DNA of 13,293 bases from Pseudomonadota bacterium (GTDB lineage: Bacteria; Myxococcota; UBA9042; PHBI01), in contig SYAK01000341.1 in assembly GCA_005788935.1 (NCBI GenBank), positions 1 through 13,293 of the forward strand. Direction: 5' to 3'. The translations under genes were made by a program, and so were the position numbers. Shown piece after piece: positions 6,613-13,293 of this stretch. A model generated the notes under the pieces. That model made no database searches. It was not told where the DNA came from and saw only the letters and a program-made list of their open reading frames with translations. Each line of letters starts with the position of its first letter. The first letter of the stretch is position 1.

Positions 6613-7668
6613 ATGACGTCCGGAGCTGCCCTGGTACGGGCCCCCTTCCCGCCCCGCGCCACGCGCGCCACAGACCTCGCGCGCTTGCTCGGCGAGATGC
6701 CCCGAGGGGCGCGGCCGCTCGCCGACGCGGTCCGGCGCCTGACGCGGGCGCAGTTCACGCGCGAGATCCTGCCGCTCGTCGAGCTGCACGCGCCCGAGCT
6801 GCTCGGGACGCCGTTCATGGAGAAGCTGCGGATTGGCGCCTGCGACCTCTACGCCGTGGCGCCCTACCTCGCGCTGCTGTGCGGGGATGCGGCGCCGCGA
6901 CCGATGCGTGCCCTCGTGACGGTCGTGGACCGGCTGCCGCTCGACGACGAGGCCTTCGCCCGCCTCGCGGGAGGGCTCGGTGCAGGGCGCGGGGCCCGCG
7001 TGCGGCAACGGGAGCAGCGCCAGATCGCGCGCGTGGCGGCCTTCATCGTCATGGTCGACCACGCGCTCGACCATGGGATGCCAGACCCGCCGCTCGCACG
7101 CGGTGAACGGCTGAAGGCCATCCTGCGCGGGACGCGGCCGCCAGACACCGGGGCGCTCTCCCTCGCCCGCGCGCTGCTCGCCGGCCTCCATGACGACCTC
7201 GCCACCTGGCAGCGAGCCGACCTCGCGCGGGCCCTCGACCACATCGACGCCTGGATCGACGCCGAGGTGCAGGCGCTCGCCGGACAGCCAGACCCGGCCG
7301 GGCTCAGCCATCGGCAGGCGGGCGTCGAGGGGACCATCGAGGGGCTGCTGTTTCCGGTCGCGCGCTGGACGGGGCCGCAGATGAAAGCGTGGCTCAACGG
7401 GGTCTCGATGTTCGTCCAATGCGTCGACGACCTGCTCGACATCGAGCACGACCTCCGGGACGGGCGTGAGACGCCGGCTACCGAGGGCCGCTGGACGGTG
7501 TCGGACGCCGGAGCGGCGTGGCGGGAGACCGTCGCCGGGCTCGAGCGCCTCGCGCGCCTCGCCACACCTGGCTCCCGGGCTTTAGCCCGCCGCATCGCGG
7601 GGGCCTACCGCGTGATGATGATCGAGCTCATCGGCGCCATGGCGGCCCGCCCGGAGGATGGATGCTGA
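6613..7668 (+). CDS. Class I isoprenoid-synthase-like protein
   Basis: 351 residues from ATG 6613, with AAAGG eight bases upstream; TTG 6568 in the same frame is less likely. The chain is almost all helical and cytoplasmic. FVQCVDDLLDIEHDLRDG (267-284) matches the second Asp-rich motif of trans-prenyltransferases (FQ..DD..D....G). FIVMVDHALDH (144-154) sits where the first motif is expected, about 120 residues earlier, but reads DHxxD instead of DDxxD. The preceding EGLLFPVARWTG resembles the helix before motif two. Such enzymes use Mg bound to both Asp motifs to condense or cyclise prenyl diphosphates. Whether the altered first motif is active, and on which substrate, cannot be told. It overlaps the next gene by seven bases, so its product probably works with the two ATPases. 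A divergent helical protein of unknown role is the alternative. Confidence 0.55.
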   Translation: MTSGAALVRAPFPPRATRATDLARLLGEMPRGARPLADAVRRLTRAQFTREILPLVELHAPELLGTPFMEKLRIGACDLYAVAPYLALLCGDAAPRPMRALVTVVDRLPLDDEAFARLAGGLGAGRGARVRQREQRQIARVAAFIVMVDHALDHGMPDPPLARGERLKAILRGTRPPDTGALSLARALLAGLHDDLATWQRADLARALDHIDAWIDAEVQALAGQPDPAGLSHRQAGVEGTIEGLLFPVARWTGPQMKAWLNGVSMFVQCVDDLLDIEHDLRDGRETPATEGRWTVSDAGAAWRETVAGLERLARLATPGSRALARRIAGAYRVMMIELIGAMAARPEDGC

Positions 7669-8525
7669 CCTCGCTCGCCCGCGTCGTGGCGGTGCTCGGC
7701 AAGGGGGGGGTCGGCAAGACGACCGTCGCGGCCGGGCTTGCCCGCCTCGCCCGCGAGGTCGGACCCACGGTCTTCGTCGAGTTCGGAGACGGCGCGTCGG
7801 GGCAGCGCGCGCTCGGCCCACGGCCTGGCGTCACCCACCGGGTCGTGACGCCGGACGAGGCCATTGCGCGTGGCGCCCGTGGCCTCTTCGGCTCGGCTCT
7901 GCTGGCCCGGGTGGCGCTCGACAACTTCGCGATGCGGCCGCTTCTGAAGGTCGCGCCCGCCGTGCGCGAGGTCGCGATGCTCGAGGCCGTCCGCCAGATC
8001 GCCGATGAGCACCCGACCGCGCGCATCATCGTGGACATGCCCGCCACTGGCCACGGTGTCGCGTGGCTCCGGACCGCGCGCCAGGGCCGTGAGTTCCTCG
8101 GCGCCGGTCCACTCTTCGAGCTGTGCGACCGCCTGGCCCGCGAGCTGGTCGCCCCGGGGCGGCTGTCGCCGGTCATCGTGACCCTGCCCGAACGCCTTGT
8201 TCTCGGCGAGACGCTCGAGCTGGCGCGCGCGCTCTCGGCCGAGGTGGGGCTCCCCGCGGCGGCCCTGGTCCTCAACCGCGTCCCTCAAGGCCTCCCGCCA
8301 GGTGCGCTGGCCACCCTGACGGCCCTCGAGGCGACAGGCTGGGCCGAACCCCGCATGCGGGCCATTGTCGACGCCCGCCTCGCGCGTGCGTCCGAGGTCG
8401 CGACCGCGCTCGACCTCGCCCGAGGCGACCGGCTCCCGCACTGGTGCGTGCCGCTTCACCCGGGCGACCCAGGCGCCGACGCGGTCGCTGAGGCTCTCAG
8501 ACCCGCTTCGGCCGAGGCCGCATGA
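7662..8525 (+). CDS. Get3/ArsA-family ATPase, subunit A (retains signature Lys, lacks DPAH switch I)
   Basis: 287 residues from ATG 7662, with GGAGG four bases upstream, inside the end of the preceding gene (seven-base overlap). The deviant Walker A GKGGVGKTT (13-21) keeps the signature Lys14 that in Get3/ArsA dimers reaches the partner's ATP. Switch II reads DMPATGH (125-131), close to DTAPTGH. The switch I region, normally DPAH..L.D, reads EFGDGASGQRALG (40-52), so the usual catalytic Asp context is missing. This matches the 'VE.eGrqG' type seen in the first member of the actinobacterial tandem pair Rv3679/Rv3680. The protein is shorter than ArsA (one domain). It is cytoplasmic; no CxC metal site or arsenite operon genes are seen. 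It is translationally coupled to subunit B by an ATGA overlap, and a heterodimer is likely. The client or cargo is unknown. Confidence 0.8.
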   Translation: MLTSLARVVAVLGKGGVGKTTVAAGLARLAREVGPTVFVEFGDGASGQRALGPRPGVTHRVVTPDEAIARGARGLFGSALLARVALDNFAMRPLLKVAPAVREVAMLEAVRQIADEHPTARIIVDMPATGHGVAWLRTARQGREFLGAGPLFELCDRLARELVAPGRLSPVIVTLPERLVLGETLELARALSAEVGLPAAALVLNRVPQGLPPGALATLTALEATGWAEPRMRAIVDARLARASEVATALDLARGDRLPHWCVPLHPGDPGADAVAEALRPASAEAA

Positions 8526-9604
8526 CGGCGCCCCGCGTCTTTGTCTGTGCGGGCGGCGGCGGCGTCGGCAAGACCTCAACCTCGGCGGCCCTCGCCCTCG
8601 CCCTCGCCCGCGCCAGGCAGCGGACGCTCCTCGTGACCATCGACCCGGCCCGGCGCCTCGCGGACGCCATGGGGGTCGCCCTCACGCACGTCGTCACCCC
8701 GGTCGTGCTGCCAGGCGTCGAAGGGACGCTCGACGCGCTGATGCCAGACCCGCGCCGCTCCGCCGACACGTTCCTCGACATCCTGTTCGCAAGCGAGCCC
8801 GCCGCAGCCGAGCGCGTGCGTCAGAGCCGCCTCTTCCGCGCGCTCGCAGACGCAGCTGCGGGCGTCCACGAGATCGTGGCCCTCAGCGTTCTCGCCGACG
8901 CCTGCGACCGCACTCCCTACGACGCGGTGGTCATCGACACGGCCCCGTCCCGCAACGCGCTCGACTTCGTGCGGACGCCGGGGCGAATCGCCGACCTGCT
9001 CGGCGGGCGCGCGGTCGCCTTTCTCGGAACCCTCGCGTCCCGGGCCGAGGCGCCGCGACGGGGCGGCCTTCTGTCGCGCCTCGGCGGCGGGGTCGAGACG
9101 CTGGTCGGCCGGGTGGTCGGCCCGAACCTGCTCGCCGAGACCGCGGCGCTGTTCACCGAGCTCGCCCGCGTCCGACCGCGCTTCGTATCCCTCGCCACCC
9201 GAGCGGGCGAGCTGCTGCTCGGCCCACAGACCACGTGGCTCCTCGTCGGGGCCCCCACGGCCGCCGCACGGGACGACCTGCACTTCCTCGCCGACGCGCT
9301 GCGCCGCCTTGGCAAGCAGCCTCGCGCCGTCCTGCTGAACCGGGCGGAGGCCGAGGACGCCAGCTGGCTCGAGGCGCTCGAAGCGCTGCCCCCCGTGCTT
9401 GAGCCGCTCATCCGCGCCCTCCGCGACGAGCACACGGTGCGCCTCGACGCGACGCGGGCCGCCATGGCGGACCTCGCGGTGCGGCTGCCCGGCACCTGCG
9501 TACTACCCCTGCCGACCGTGCTCGCAACCGCCCCGGCCGACATCGTCGCGGCCCTCGCCACCGCCATCGATCGGCTCCGCGGGGAGCTCGGCGCCAGCAC
9601 CTGA
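8522..9604 (+). CDS. Get3/ArsA-family ATPase, subunit B (retains DPA switch I, lacks signature Lys)
   Basis: 360 residues; the ATG overlaps the stop of subunit A (ATGA). The P-loop reads GGGGVGKTS (11-19), with Gly12 in place of the signature Lys, while the phosphate-binding Lys17 is kept. Switch I reads TIDPARRLADAMG (39-51), close to the canonical DPAHxLxD with its catalytic Asp. Switch II begins DTAPSRN (139-145), so the usual GH is replaced. A mainly helical insert (about 150-235) follows, where Get3-type proteins carry the client-binding subdomain. It resembles the second member of the actinobacterial tandem pair (Rv3680 type, 'IDPARRLA'). Subunits A and B each keep what the other lacks, which suggests a composite ATPase. 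It is the last gene of the operon and converges on the protease gene. Confidence 0.8.
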   Translation: MTAPRVFVCAGGGGVGKTSTSAALALALARARQRTLLVTIDPARRLADAMGVALTHVVTPVVLPGVEGTLDALMPDPRRSADTFLDILFASEPAAAERVRQSRLFRALADAAAGVHEIVALSVLADACDRTPYDAVVIDTAPSRNALDFVRTPGRIADLLGGRAVAFLGTLASRAEAPRRGGLLSRLGGGVETLVGRVVGPNLLAETAALFTELARVRPRFVSLATRAGELLLGPQTTWLLVGAPTAAARDDLHFLADALRRLGKQPRAVLLNRAEAEDASWLEALEALPPVLEPLIRALRDEHTVRLDATRAAMADLAVRLPGTCVLPLPTVLATAPADIVAALATAIDRLRGELGAST

Positions 9605-9616
9605 GGCCGGCAGCAC

Positions 9617-9659
9617 GCAGACTGACATTCCGTCAGGTCAGCCCGTCACCAAAGTCTGC
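9617..9659. terminator. Inverted repeats between convergent genes, possible weak terminator
   Basis: The 84-base gap between the two stop codons contains GCAGACT (9617-9623), matched by AGTCTGC (9653-9659). A smaller stem, CTGAC (9622-9626) with GTCAG (9632-9636), shares bases with the outer left arm, so the two are alternatives. No T-run is present on either strand, so terminator function is uncertain. Confidence 0.3.
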
Positions 9660-9688
9660 ACGAGGTCCTCGCCGCACAGTCCCGCGCG

Positions 9689-11791
9689 TCATCGACCGCG
9701 GGCCACGTGACAACGCCGGGGACCCCGCGAACGCACCGCACCTCGGACCACCCACAGGACAGCGAGGACGATGAGACCCGAAATCGGCGCCTCGGACCGG
9801 CTTGACGCGCAGCCCATGGACGGCGTGATCCGGCGCCCCTGAATCCCGCCAGACCCACCCGACCCCGCGTCCGCTGCTCCCCCGAGGTCCTCGGGCTGCG
9901 GGACATCCTCGCCAGCCTCCCCAAGGTCCCCCTGCGGTCCACCGGCCTCCGCCCCCGAGGTGCCCGCGTCGTCCTCGTCAGGCTGCGTGACCTCCTCCGC
10001 GCCCGTCTCCGCCTCGCCACCGACATCGAGGTCGACCGCCTCGGGCGCCGCCTCGGGAACGGGCTCTGGCCCGGGCTCGGGGAGCGTCGCCGGATCGGCG
10101 CAGACCCCGTCCGGCCCGCAGACGAGGCCCGGCCCGCAGTTGAGCGGTGTCGCGTCTCCGTAGGCGCAGTCGGGGTCCCAGGCCCCGCAGTTGCAATCAC
10201 AGCGCCCGCCGTTGCCGAAGTTGGCGCGCGCGCAGACCCAGGTGTCCGGGAAGGGCGCCTCGCACGTCCCGTCGGGGCGACACCCGCTGCCAGGCGCACA
10301 GCCGACCACCGCCCGTCCGTCGAGGGCGCAGTCCGGATCGGGCGCTCCGCAACCACAATGGCATGCGTTGTTGTTGTTCCACGCCGTATCCCCGCAGGTC
10401 CAGCCTTCCGGCGCGGGATTGCTGCAGGTCCCATCCTCGAGGCACTGCCCGCCAATCCGGCAACCGACCGTCCGGAGGTTGGGGCGCGCGCAGTCGGGAT
10501 CCCAGGCGCCGCAGTTGCAGTCGCAGTCGTCGTTGGCGTTGAAGAAGCTCCAGTTGCAGGCCCACGTCTCGGGCAGCGGCACGGTGCACTGCCCGTTCGC
10601 GTCACACCGCGAGCCACGCGCGCAGTTGAGGATGCGCATGTTCGGCAGGTCGCAGTCCGGGTCGCGGAGGCCGCAGTCGCAGTCGCAGTCGTCGCGCGCT
10701 CCGTACCAGGCGGGGCTGCAGGTCCACCCGTCGGGCACCGCGAAGACGCCGTCACAATCGCGCGGGCAAGTCTCGACAGACTCGGGTTCATTGCAGAAAT
10801 CATCGCCGCAGCGCGGCGCGTTTCCAGCGCAGATCGGTGACGGGAAGCCCCGCTCGCACAAGGCACCCACGGCACGGAATGCGTAATGAACTCCCTCGCG
10901 CGCACCCGACTCAGGCTGTACCGAGACGACTGCACACGAGCCAAGGGCCTCGTAGTCGTCCATGCCGTCGGTCAGGACGCCGACGACCCGTCCCGAGGCA
11001 TCATAGACCCCCGAACCGCTGTTGCCGTGGAAGGCGTCGACCGACGCGACGAAGTAGTCGACCGGTCCGCTGCGCGGGTTGACGACCGTTCCGCCAGCGT
11101 CGAGCTTCAGCGGGATGCCGCTCGGGAAGCCAGCCATCACGACCGGCTCGCCGAAGGTGAGCGGCCCGCGCGTCGCAGGCAGGCCGGAGAGCGCGAGCGG
11201 AAAGGCCACCTCGGCTGGCGCCCGCCCGACGACGGGGCGGTCGAGCTGGACAATGGCGAGATCGAGCCCGCCCGGGATGTGACGCCCGCCATCGACGACG
11301 AGCGCGGCGCAGCGGTAGACGTCGTCGCGATGAAGGTCGGGCCGGACATCGTCGGCCTCATACAGGTAGTCGAAGACGAAGACCGCGGAGGCGCAATCTG
11401 CACGGTCCGCCACACAGTGGCCCGCGGTCAGGACGAGATCCGGTGCAATCAAGGTCCCCGAGCACGAGCCCGACGTCGGCTGGTCGAAGAAGCGCTGATC
11501 GGCACAGAGGTCGAACGCGGCCCCAAGGACCTCGCCGGGGTCGAGGGTCACCGAGCCGTCGGCGTTCACGTCGATATCGCGAGCGTTCACTTGAACCACG
11601 GACGCCGCGCGGGCCTTGGCCTGAAAGTCCGCGTCGGGCCACGCATACCACTCGGTGCGGTCATCGACGCCGTAGACAACGGCCCCGCCACGCACCGACG
11701 GCCGCGCCGACGTCGTTGGAGACGGACTCGCCCCCTCTCCGCAGGCGATCCACAACAACGACGACGCGCATAGGACAAGGGCGGTTCGCAT
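9689..11791 (-). CDS. Secreted trypsin-like serine protease with four Cys-rich repeats and MYXO-CTERM-like tail
   Basis: 700 residues from ATG 11791. A signal peptide ends near IAC at residue 17; the lipobox is non-canonical (Trp at -3), so lipidation is possible but uncertain. The S1 chymotrypsin-fold domain covers about 60-310. Its full triad is present: His125 in LTAGHC, Asp177 in GGLDLAIVQL and Ser258 in GNSGSG. After CGDDFCNEPESVETCPRDC come four repeats of about 53 residues (353-565), each with the core C-D/H-C-x-C-G followed by DPDC. A Pro/Glu/Asp/Gly-rich linker (566-655) leads to Gly660-Cys661, a hydrophobic helix (about 668-683) and an Arg-rich end. This is the layout of MYXO-CTERM anchors, which are processed at the Cys. 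The protein is probably cell-surface or released. The substrate is unknown. It lies 72 bases downstream of mutM on the same strand, with no clear promoter between. Confidence 0.9.
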   Translation of the reverse strand: MRTALVLCASSLLWIACGEGASPSPTTSARPSVRGGAVVYGVDDRTEWYAWPDADFQAKARAASVVQVNARDIDVNADGSVTLDPGEVLGAAFDLCADQRFFDQPTSGSCSGTLIAPDLVLTAGHCVADRADCASAVFVFDYLYEADDVRPDLHRDDVYRCAALVVDGGRHIPGGLDLAIVQLDRPVVGRAPAEVAFPLALSGLPATRGPLTFGEPVVMAGFPSGIPLKLDAGGTVVNPRSGPVDYFVASVDAFHGNSGSGVYDASGRVVGVLTDGMDDYEALGSCAVVSVQPESGAREGVHYAFRAVGALCERGFPSPICAGNAPRCGDDFCNEPESVETCPRDCDGVFAVPDGWTCSPAWYGARDDCDCDCGLRDPDCDLPNMRILNCARGSRCDANGQCTVPLPETWACNWSFFNANDDCDCNCGAWDPDCARPNLRTVGCRIGGQCLEDGTCSNPAPEGWTCGDTAWNNNNACHCGCGAPDPDCALDGRAVVGCAPGSGCRPDGTCEAPFPDTWVCARANFGNGGRCDCNCGAWDPDCAYGDATPLNCGPGLVCGPDGVCADPATLPEPGPEPVPEAAPEAVDLDVGGEAETGAEEVTQPDEDDAGTSGAEAGGPQGDLGEAGEDVPQPEDLGGAADAGSGGSGGIQGRRITPSMGCASSRSEAPISGLIVLAVLWVVRGAVRSRGPRRCHVARGR
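10097..10735 (-). repeat. Four in-frame Cys-rich repeats within the protease gene
   Basis: Four consecutive units of about 53 codons encode the pattern P-x-x-W-x-C, x-CDCxCG-x-x-DPDC, then C-x-x-G-x-x-C-x-x-D/N-G-x-C. The second and fourth units are closest, both reading CDCNCGAWDPDCA. The six or more Cys per unit suggest disulphide-stabilised modules that act as binding or spacer domains. Confidence 0.85.
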
Positions 11792-11863
11792 GCGCCGAGG
11801 GTGGACCTGCAGGCACGGTTCGGCAAGCAGGTTCGCGTTTCCGGACCCCTGCGGCGAGCCTGC

Positions 11864-12691
11864 TCAGCCGCGGGGGAGGCGCTGACAGCGCGGGCAGAAG
11901 GTGGTCGTGCGCTGACCGACGACCCGGCTCTCGAGGACCGCGTCGCAGCGCATGCAGGGCTCTCCGCCGCGCCCGTAGGCCTGCAGCGCGACGGCGAAAT
12001 TCCCCGCCTCGCCCGCTGGATCCCGGTAGTCGCGCAGGGTCGTGCCGCGCGCCTCGATGGCCCGCCCGAGCACCTCGCGGATGGCCAGGTGCAGCGCCCG
12101 GACGCGGGCCGGCGGGATGCGGTCGGCGGGATGTTCGGGGTGGATGCGCGCGGCGAAGAGGGCCTCATCCGCGTAAATGTTGCCGAGGCCCGCCACGATG
12201 CGTTGCCCGAGGAGCAGCGGCTTGATGGGTCCGCGCCGCGCCGCGAGCGAGGCGAGGAAGGTGCCCGCGGTGAAGCCCGGTTCGAGCGGTTCGGGCCCCA
12301 TCGCGGCGAGCGTCGGGAGCGTCGCGAGGTCGTCGGGCGCCGTCACGACGAACCGCCCGAAGCGCCTCGGGTCACGGAAGTGGATAATCGAGCGGGCCCC
12401 GCCCGCGTCCGCGAGCTCGAGCCGCACGCGCAGATGATCCGCGGGCTTCGTCGGAGACAAGGTCCCGGTCATCCCGAGGTGAACCGCGACCAGGTCGCCC
12501 GTCGACAACGGCATCACGATGAACTTTCCGCGTCGCGCGACCTCGAGCACGCGCGCCCCGACCGCGCGCGAGAGACCCGCGTACTTCGGCCCGTCGGGAG
12601 CGTCGGCCCGCGAGAGCGCGACGACCGTGCGCCCCGCGACGAGGGGCCTCAGCGCGCGAACGACCGTCTCGACCTCGGGCAGCTCCGGCAT
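11864..12691 (-). CDS. mutM: Formamidopyrimidine-DNA glycosylase (Fpg/MutM)
   Basis: 275 residues, the usual family length. This base-excision repair enzyme removes 8-oxoguanine and ring-opened purines and cleaves the strand by beta/delta elimination. The N-terminal PELPEVE supplies the catalytic Pro2 and Glu3 after Met removal. Lys56 (ARRGKF) matches the conserved lysine. HLGMTG (71-76), IHFRDPRRFGRF (103-114) and GNIYADEALF (170-179, the helix-two-turn-helix) are textbook. The C-terminal zinc finger is complete: C246-MR-C249 and C266-PR-C269, with Arg261 in GQRTTTFCPRC. The start ATG 12691 is fixed by PELPE. A TTGCGC-17-TACAAC promoter candidate ends six bases upstream of it. The gene is divergent from the histidine kinase. 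Confidence 0.97.
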   Translation of the reverse strand: MPELPEVETVVRALRPLVAGRTVVALSRADAPDGPKYAGLSRAVGARVLEVARRGKFIVMPLSTGDLVAVHLGMTGTLSPTKPADHLRVRLELADAGGARSIIHFRDPRRFGRFVVTAPDDLATLPTLAAMGPEPLEPGFTAGTFLASLAARRGPIKPLLLGQRIVAGLGNIYADEALFAARIHPEHPADRIPPARVRALHLAIREVLGRAIEARGTTLRDYRDPAGEAGNFAVALQAYGRGGEPCMRCDAVLESRVVGQRTTTFCPRCQRLPRG

Positions 12692-12697
12692 GGGTCC

Positions 12698-12726
12698 GTT
12701 GTAGCGACGCCCGCGCCCCTGCGCAA
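12698..12726 (-). promoter_or_regulatory. Candidate mutM promoter, possibly leaderless
   Basis: On the minus strand, TTGCGC (12726-12721) and TACAAC (12703-12698) are 17 bases apart, and the -10 ends six bases before the mutM ATG. This is the same geometry as at the lipoprotein gene (1669-1697). No Shine-Dalgarno sequence is visible. The -35 match is poor (TTG only), so the call is tentative. Confidence 0.3.
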
Positions 12727-12798
12727 CGGTGACCGGAACCCATCGCGAGTCGAGGCCCTGCCTTGACGATCGCCCCGCGCGTGGGCACCTATGGGGTG

Positions 12799-13293
12799 AT
12801 GCCGCTCCGCCTCCGTCGCGTCCCGCTCGACCTCGCCCAAACGCGCGTCCGCAGCGCGGGCTTCTGGGCTGGCTGGCGCGGGCTGTCGCTCGCGGTCTTC
12901 ATGAGCCTGCTCTGTGTCGCCCTCCTCGTTGGCTGGATCTTCGCCTGGGCGACCGTCGACACCGGGCCCAACGGGTGGCTTCTGACACTCGGCCCCATCG
13001 CTTTCTCGGCGCTGCTCACCGTCCTCGGGCTGCTCTACTTCGAACTGCGCGCCGCCCAGCGCCTCCGCCAGGCCGAGAACGCCTTCCTGACCGGGGCCTC
13101 CCACAACCTGCGGACGCCACTCACGGCCATCCGGGCGGCGACCCAGACGATGACGGACGACGGCCTCGCCACGAGCGATCGCGCGATGCTCCTCGACGCC
13201 GTGCTGCACGAGACCAACCGCCTCGAGCTGCGCATCGACACCCTGCTCGAGACCGCCCGCATCGACTTCGAAAACCTCCCCTATGCCCTTGAA
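12799..13293 (+). CDS. Membrane sensor histidine kinase, 5' part (cut by window end)
   Basis: 165 codons from ATG 12799 to the right edge, without a stop. Two membrane helices (about 29-50 and 60-82) are joined by a loop of about nine residues, so there is no real extracytoplasmic sensor domain; signals may be sensed within the membrane. A HisKA dimerisation domain begins at about residue 93, with the H-box SHNLRTPL: the phosphorylated His is 102, and the usual Glu after it is Asn. The helix ETNRLELRIDTLLETARID continues the dimerisation hairpin. The ATPase domain and any response regulator lie beyond the window. TTGACG at 12763-12768 could be its -35, which would put the transcript start near the ATG; the -10 (near ACCTAT) is weak. 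No good ribosome binding site is seen (GGGGTG before ATG). Confidence 0.85.
   Translation, partial: MPLRLRRVPLDLAQTRVRSAGFWAGWRGLSLAVFMSLLCVALLVGWIFAWATVDTGPNGWLLTLGPIAFSALLTVLGLLYFELRAAQRLRQAENAFLTGASHNLRTPLTAIRAATQTMTDDGLATSDRAMLLDAVLHETNRLELRIDTLLETARIDFENLPYALE

Noticed and set aside
7605..9433. Minus-strand frames of about 280-320 codons opposite the two ATPases
   Set aside because: They are antisense to intact P-loop ATPases and show only Arg/Gly/Glu-rich composition.
7662..9604. Arsenite export (arsAB) or plasmid partition (parA) genes
   Set aside because: No ArsB-type membrane protein, arsenic regulator, Cys metal site or ParB partner is present. The motifs fit the tandem Get3-like pair better.
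10097..10735. CRISPR array or intergenic tandem repeat
   Set aside because: The repeats are about 159 bases, in frame and coding for Cys-rich modules, with no short identical repeats and unique spacers.

Overview
The window is very GC-rich and densely coded, with codons ending mostly in G or C. Several traits point to Myxococcota or a related deltaproteobacterial lineage. These are a Cys-rich lipoprotein with Asp-rich linkers and a Gly-rich tail, a trypsin-like protease with repeated CDCxCG modules and a MYXO-CTERM-like tail (Gly-Cys, membrane helix, Arg-rich end), and the mix of Get3-like ATPases and YceI proteins. This placement is inferred from gene content; no rRNA or other marker is present.

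Layout, left to right. (1) 1-1662, minus: a large Cys-rich lipoprotein whose C-terminal end lies beyond the left edge. (2) 1905-3846, plus: two consecutive YceI-family genes. The first is membrane-anchored; the second is a probable lipoprotein with a strong ribosome binding site and a strong terminator. (3) 3965-5158, plus: an RNase D-like protein that keeps its HRDC region but has lost most exonuclease residues. It converges, with a 12-base gap, on (4) 5171-6367, minus: a TerF-like vWA protein with a degraded metal site. (5) 6613-9604, plus: a tightly overlapping three-gene operon. It encodes a class I isoprenoid-synthase-like protein followed by two Get3/ArsA-family ATPases that have lost complementary motifs and probably form an obligate heterodimer. 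(6) 9689-11791, minus: the secreted serine protease. (7) 11864-12691, minus: mutM/fpg, a DNA glycosylase. (8) 12799-13293, plus: the 5' part of a membrane histidine kinase cut by the right edge.

The most interesting block is about 3.9-9.6 kb. It holds an apparently catalytically dead RNase D-like protein, a MIDAS-poor vWA protein, a prenyl-synthase-like protein and a split Get3-like ATPase pair. None looks like a classical housekeeping enzyme, and the last three share one divergent promoter region. Together with the two YceI proteins (a family with known polyisoprenoid binding), this could be a membrane- or lipid-related system, but that is inference. No mobile element, CRISPR array, tRNA or rRNA was seen. 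No gene-free stretch exceeds 300 bases; the longest are 6368-6612 and 1663-1904.
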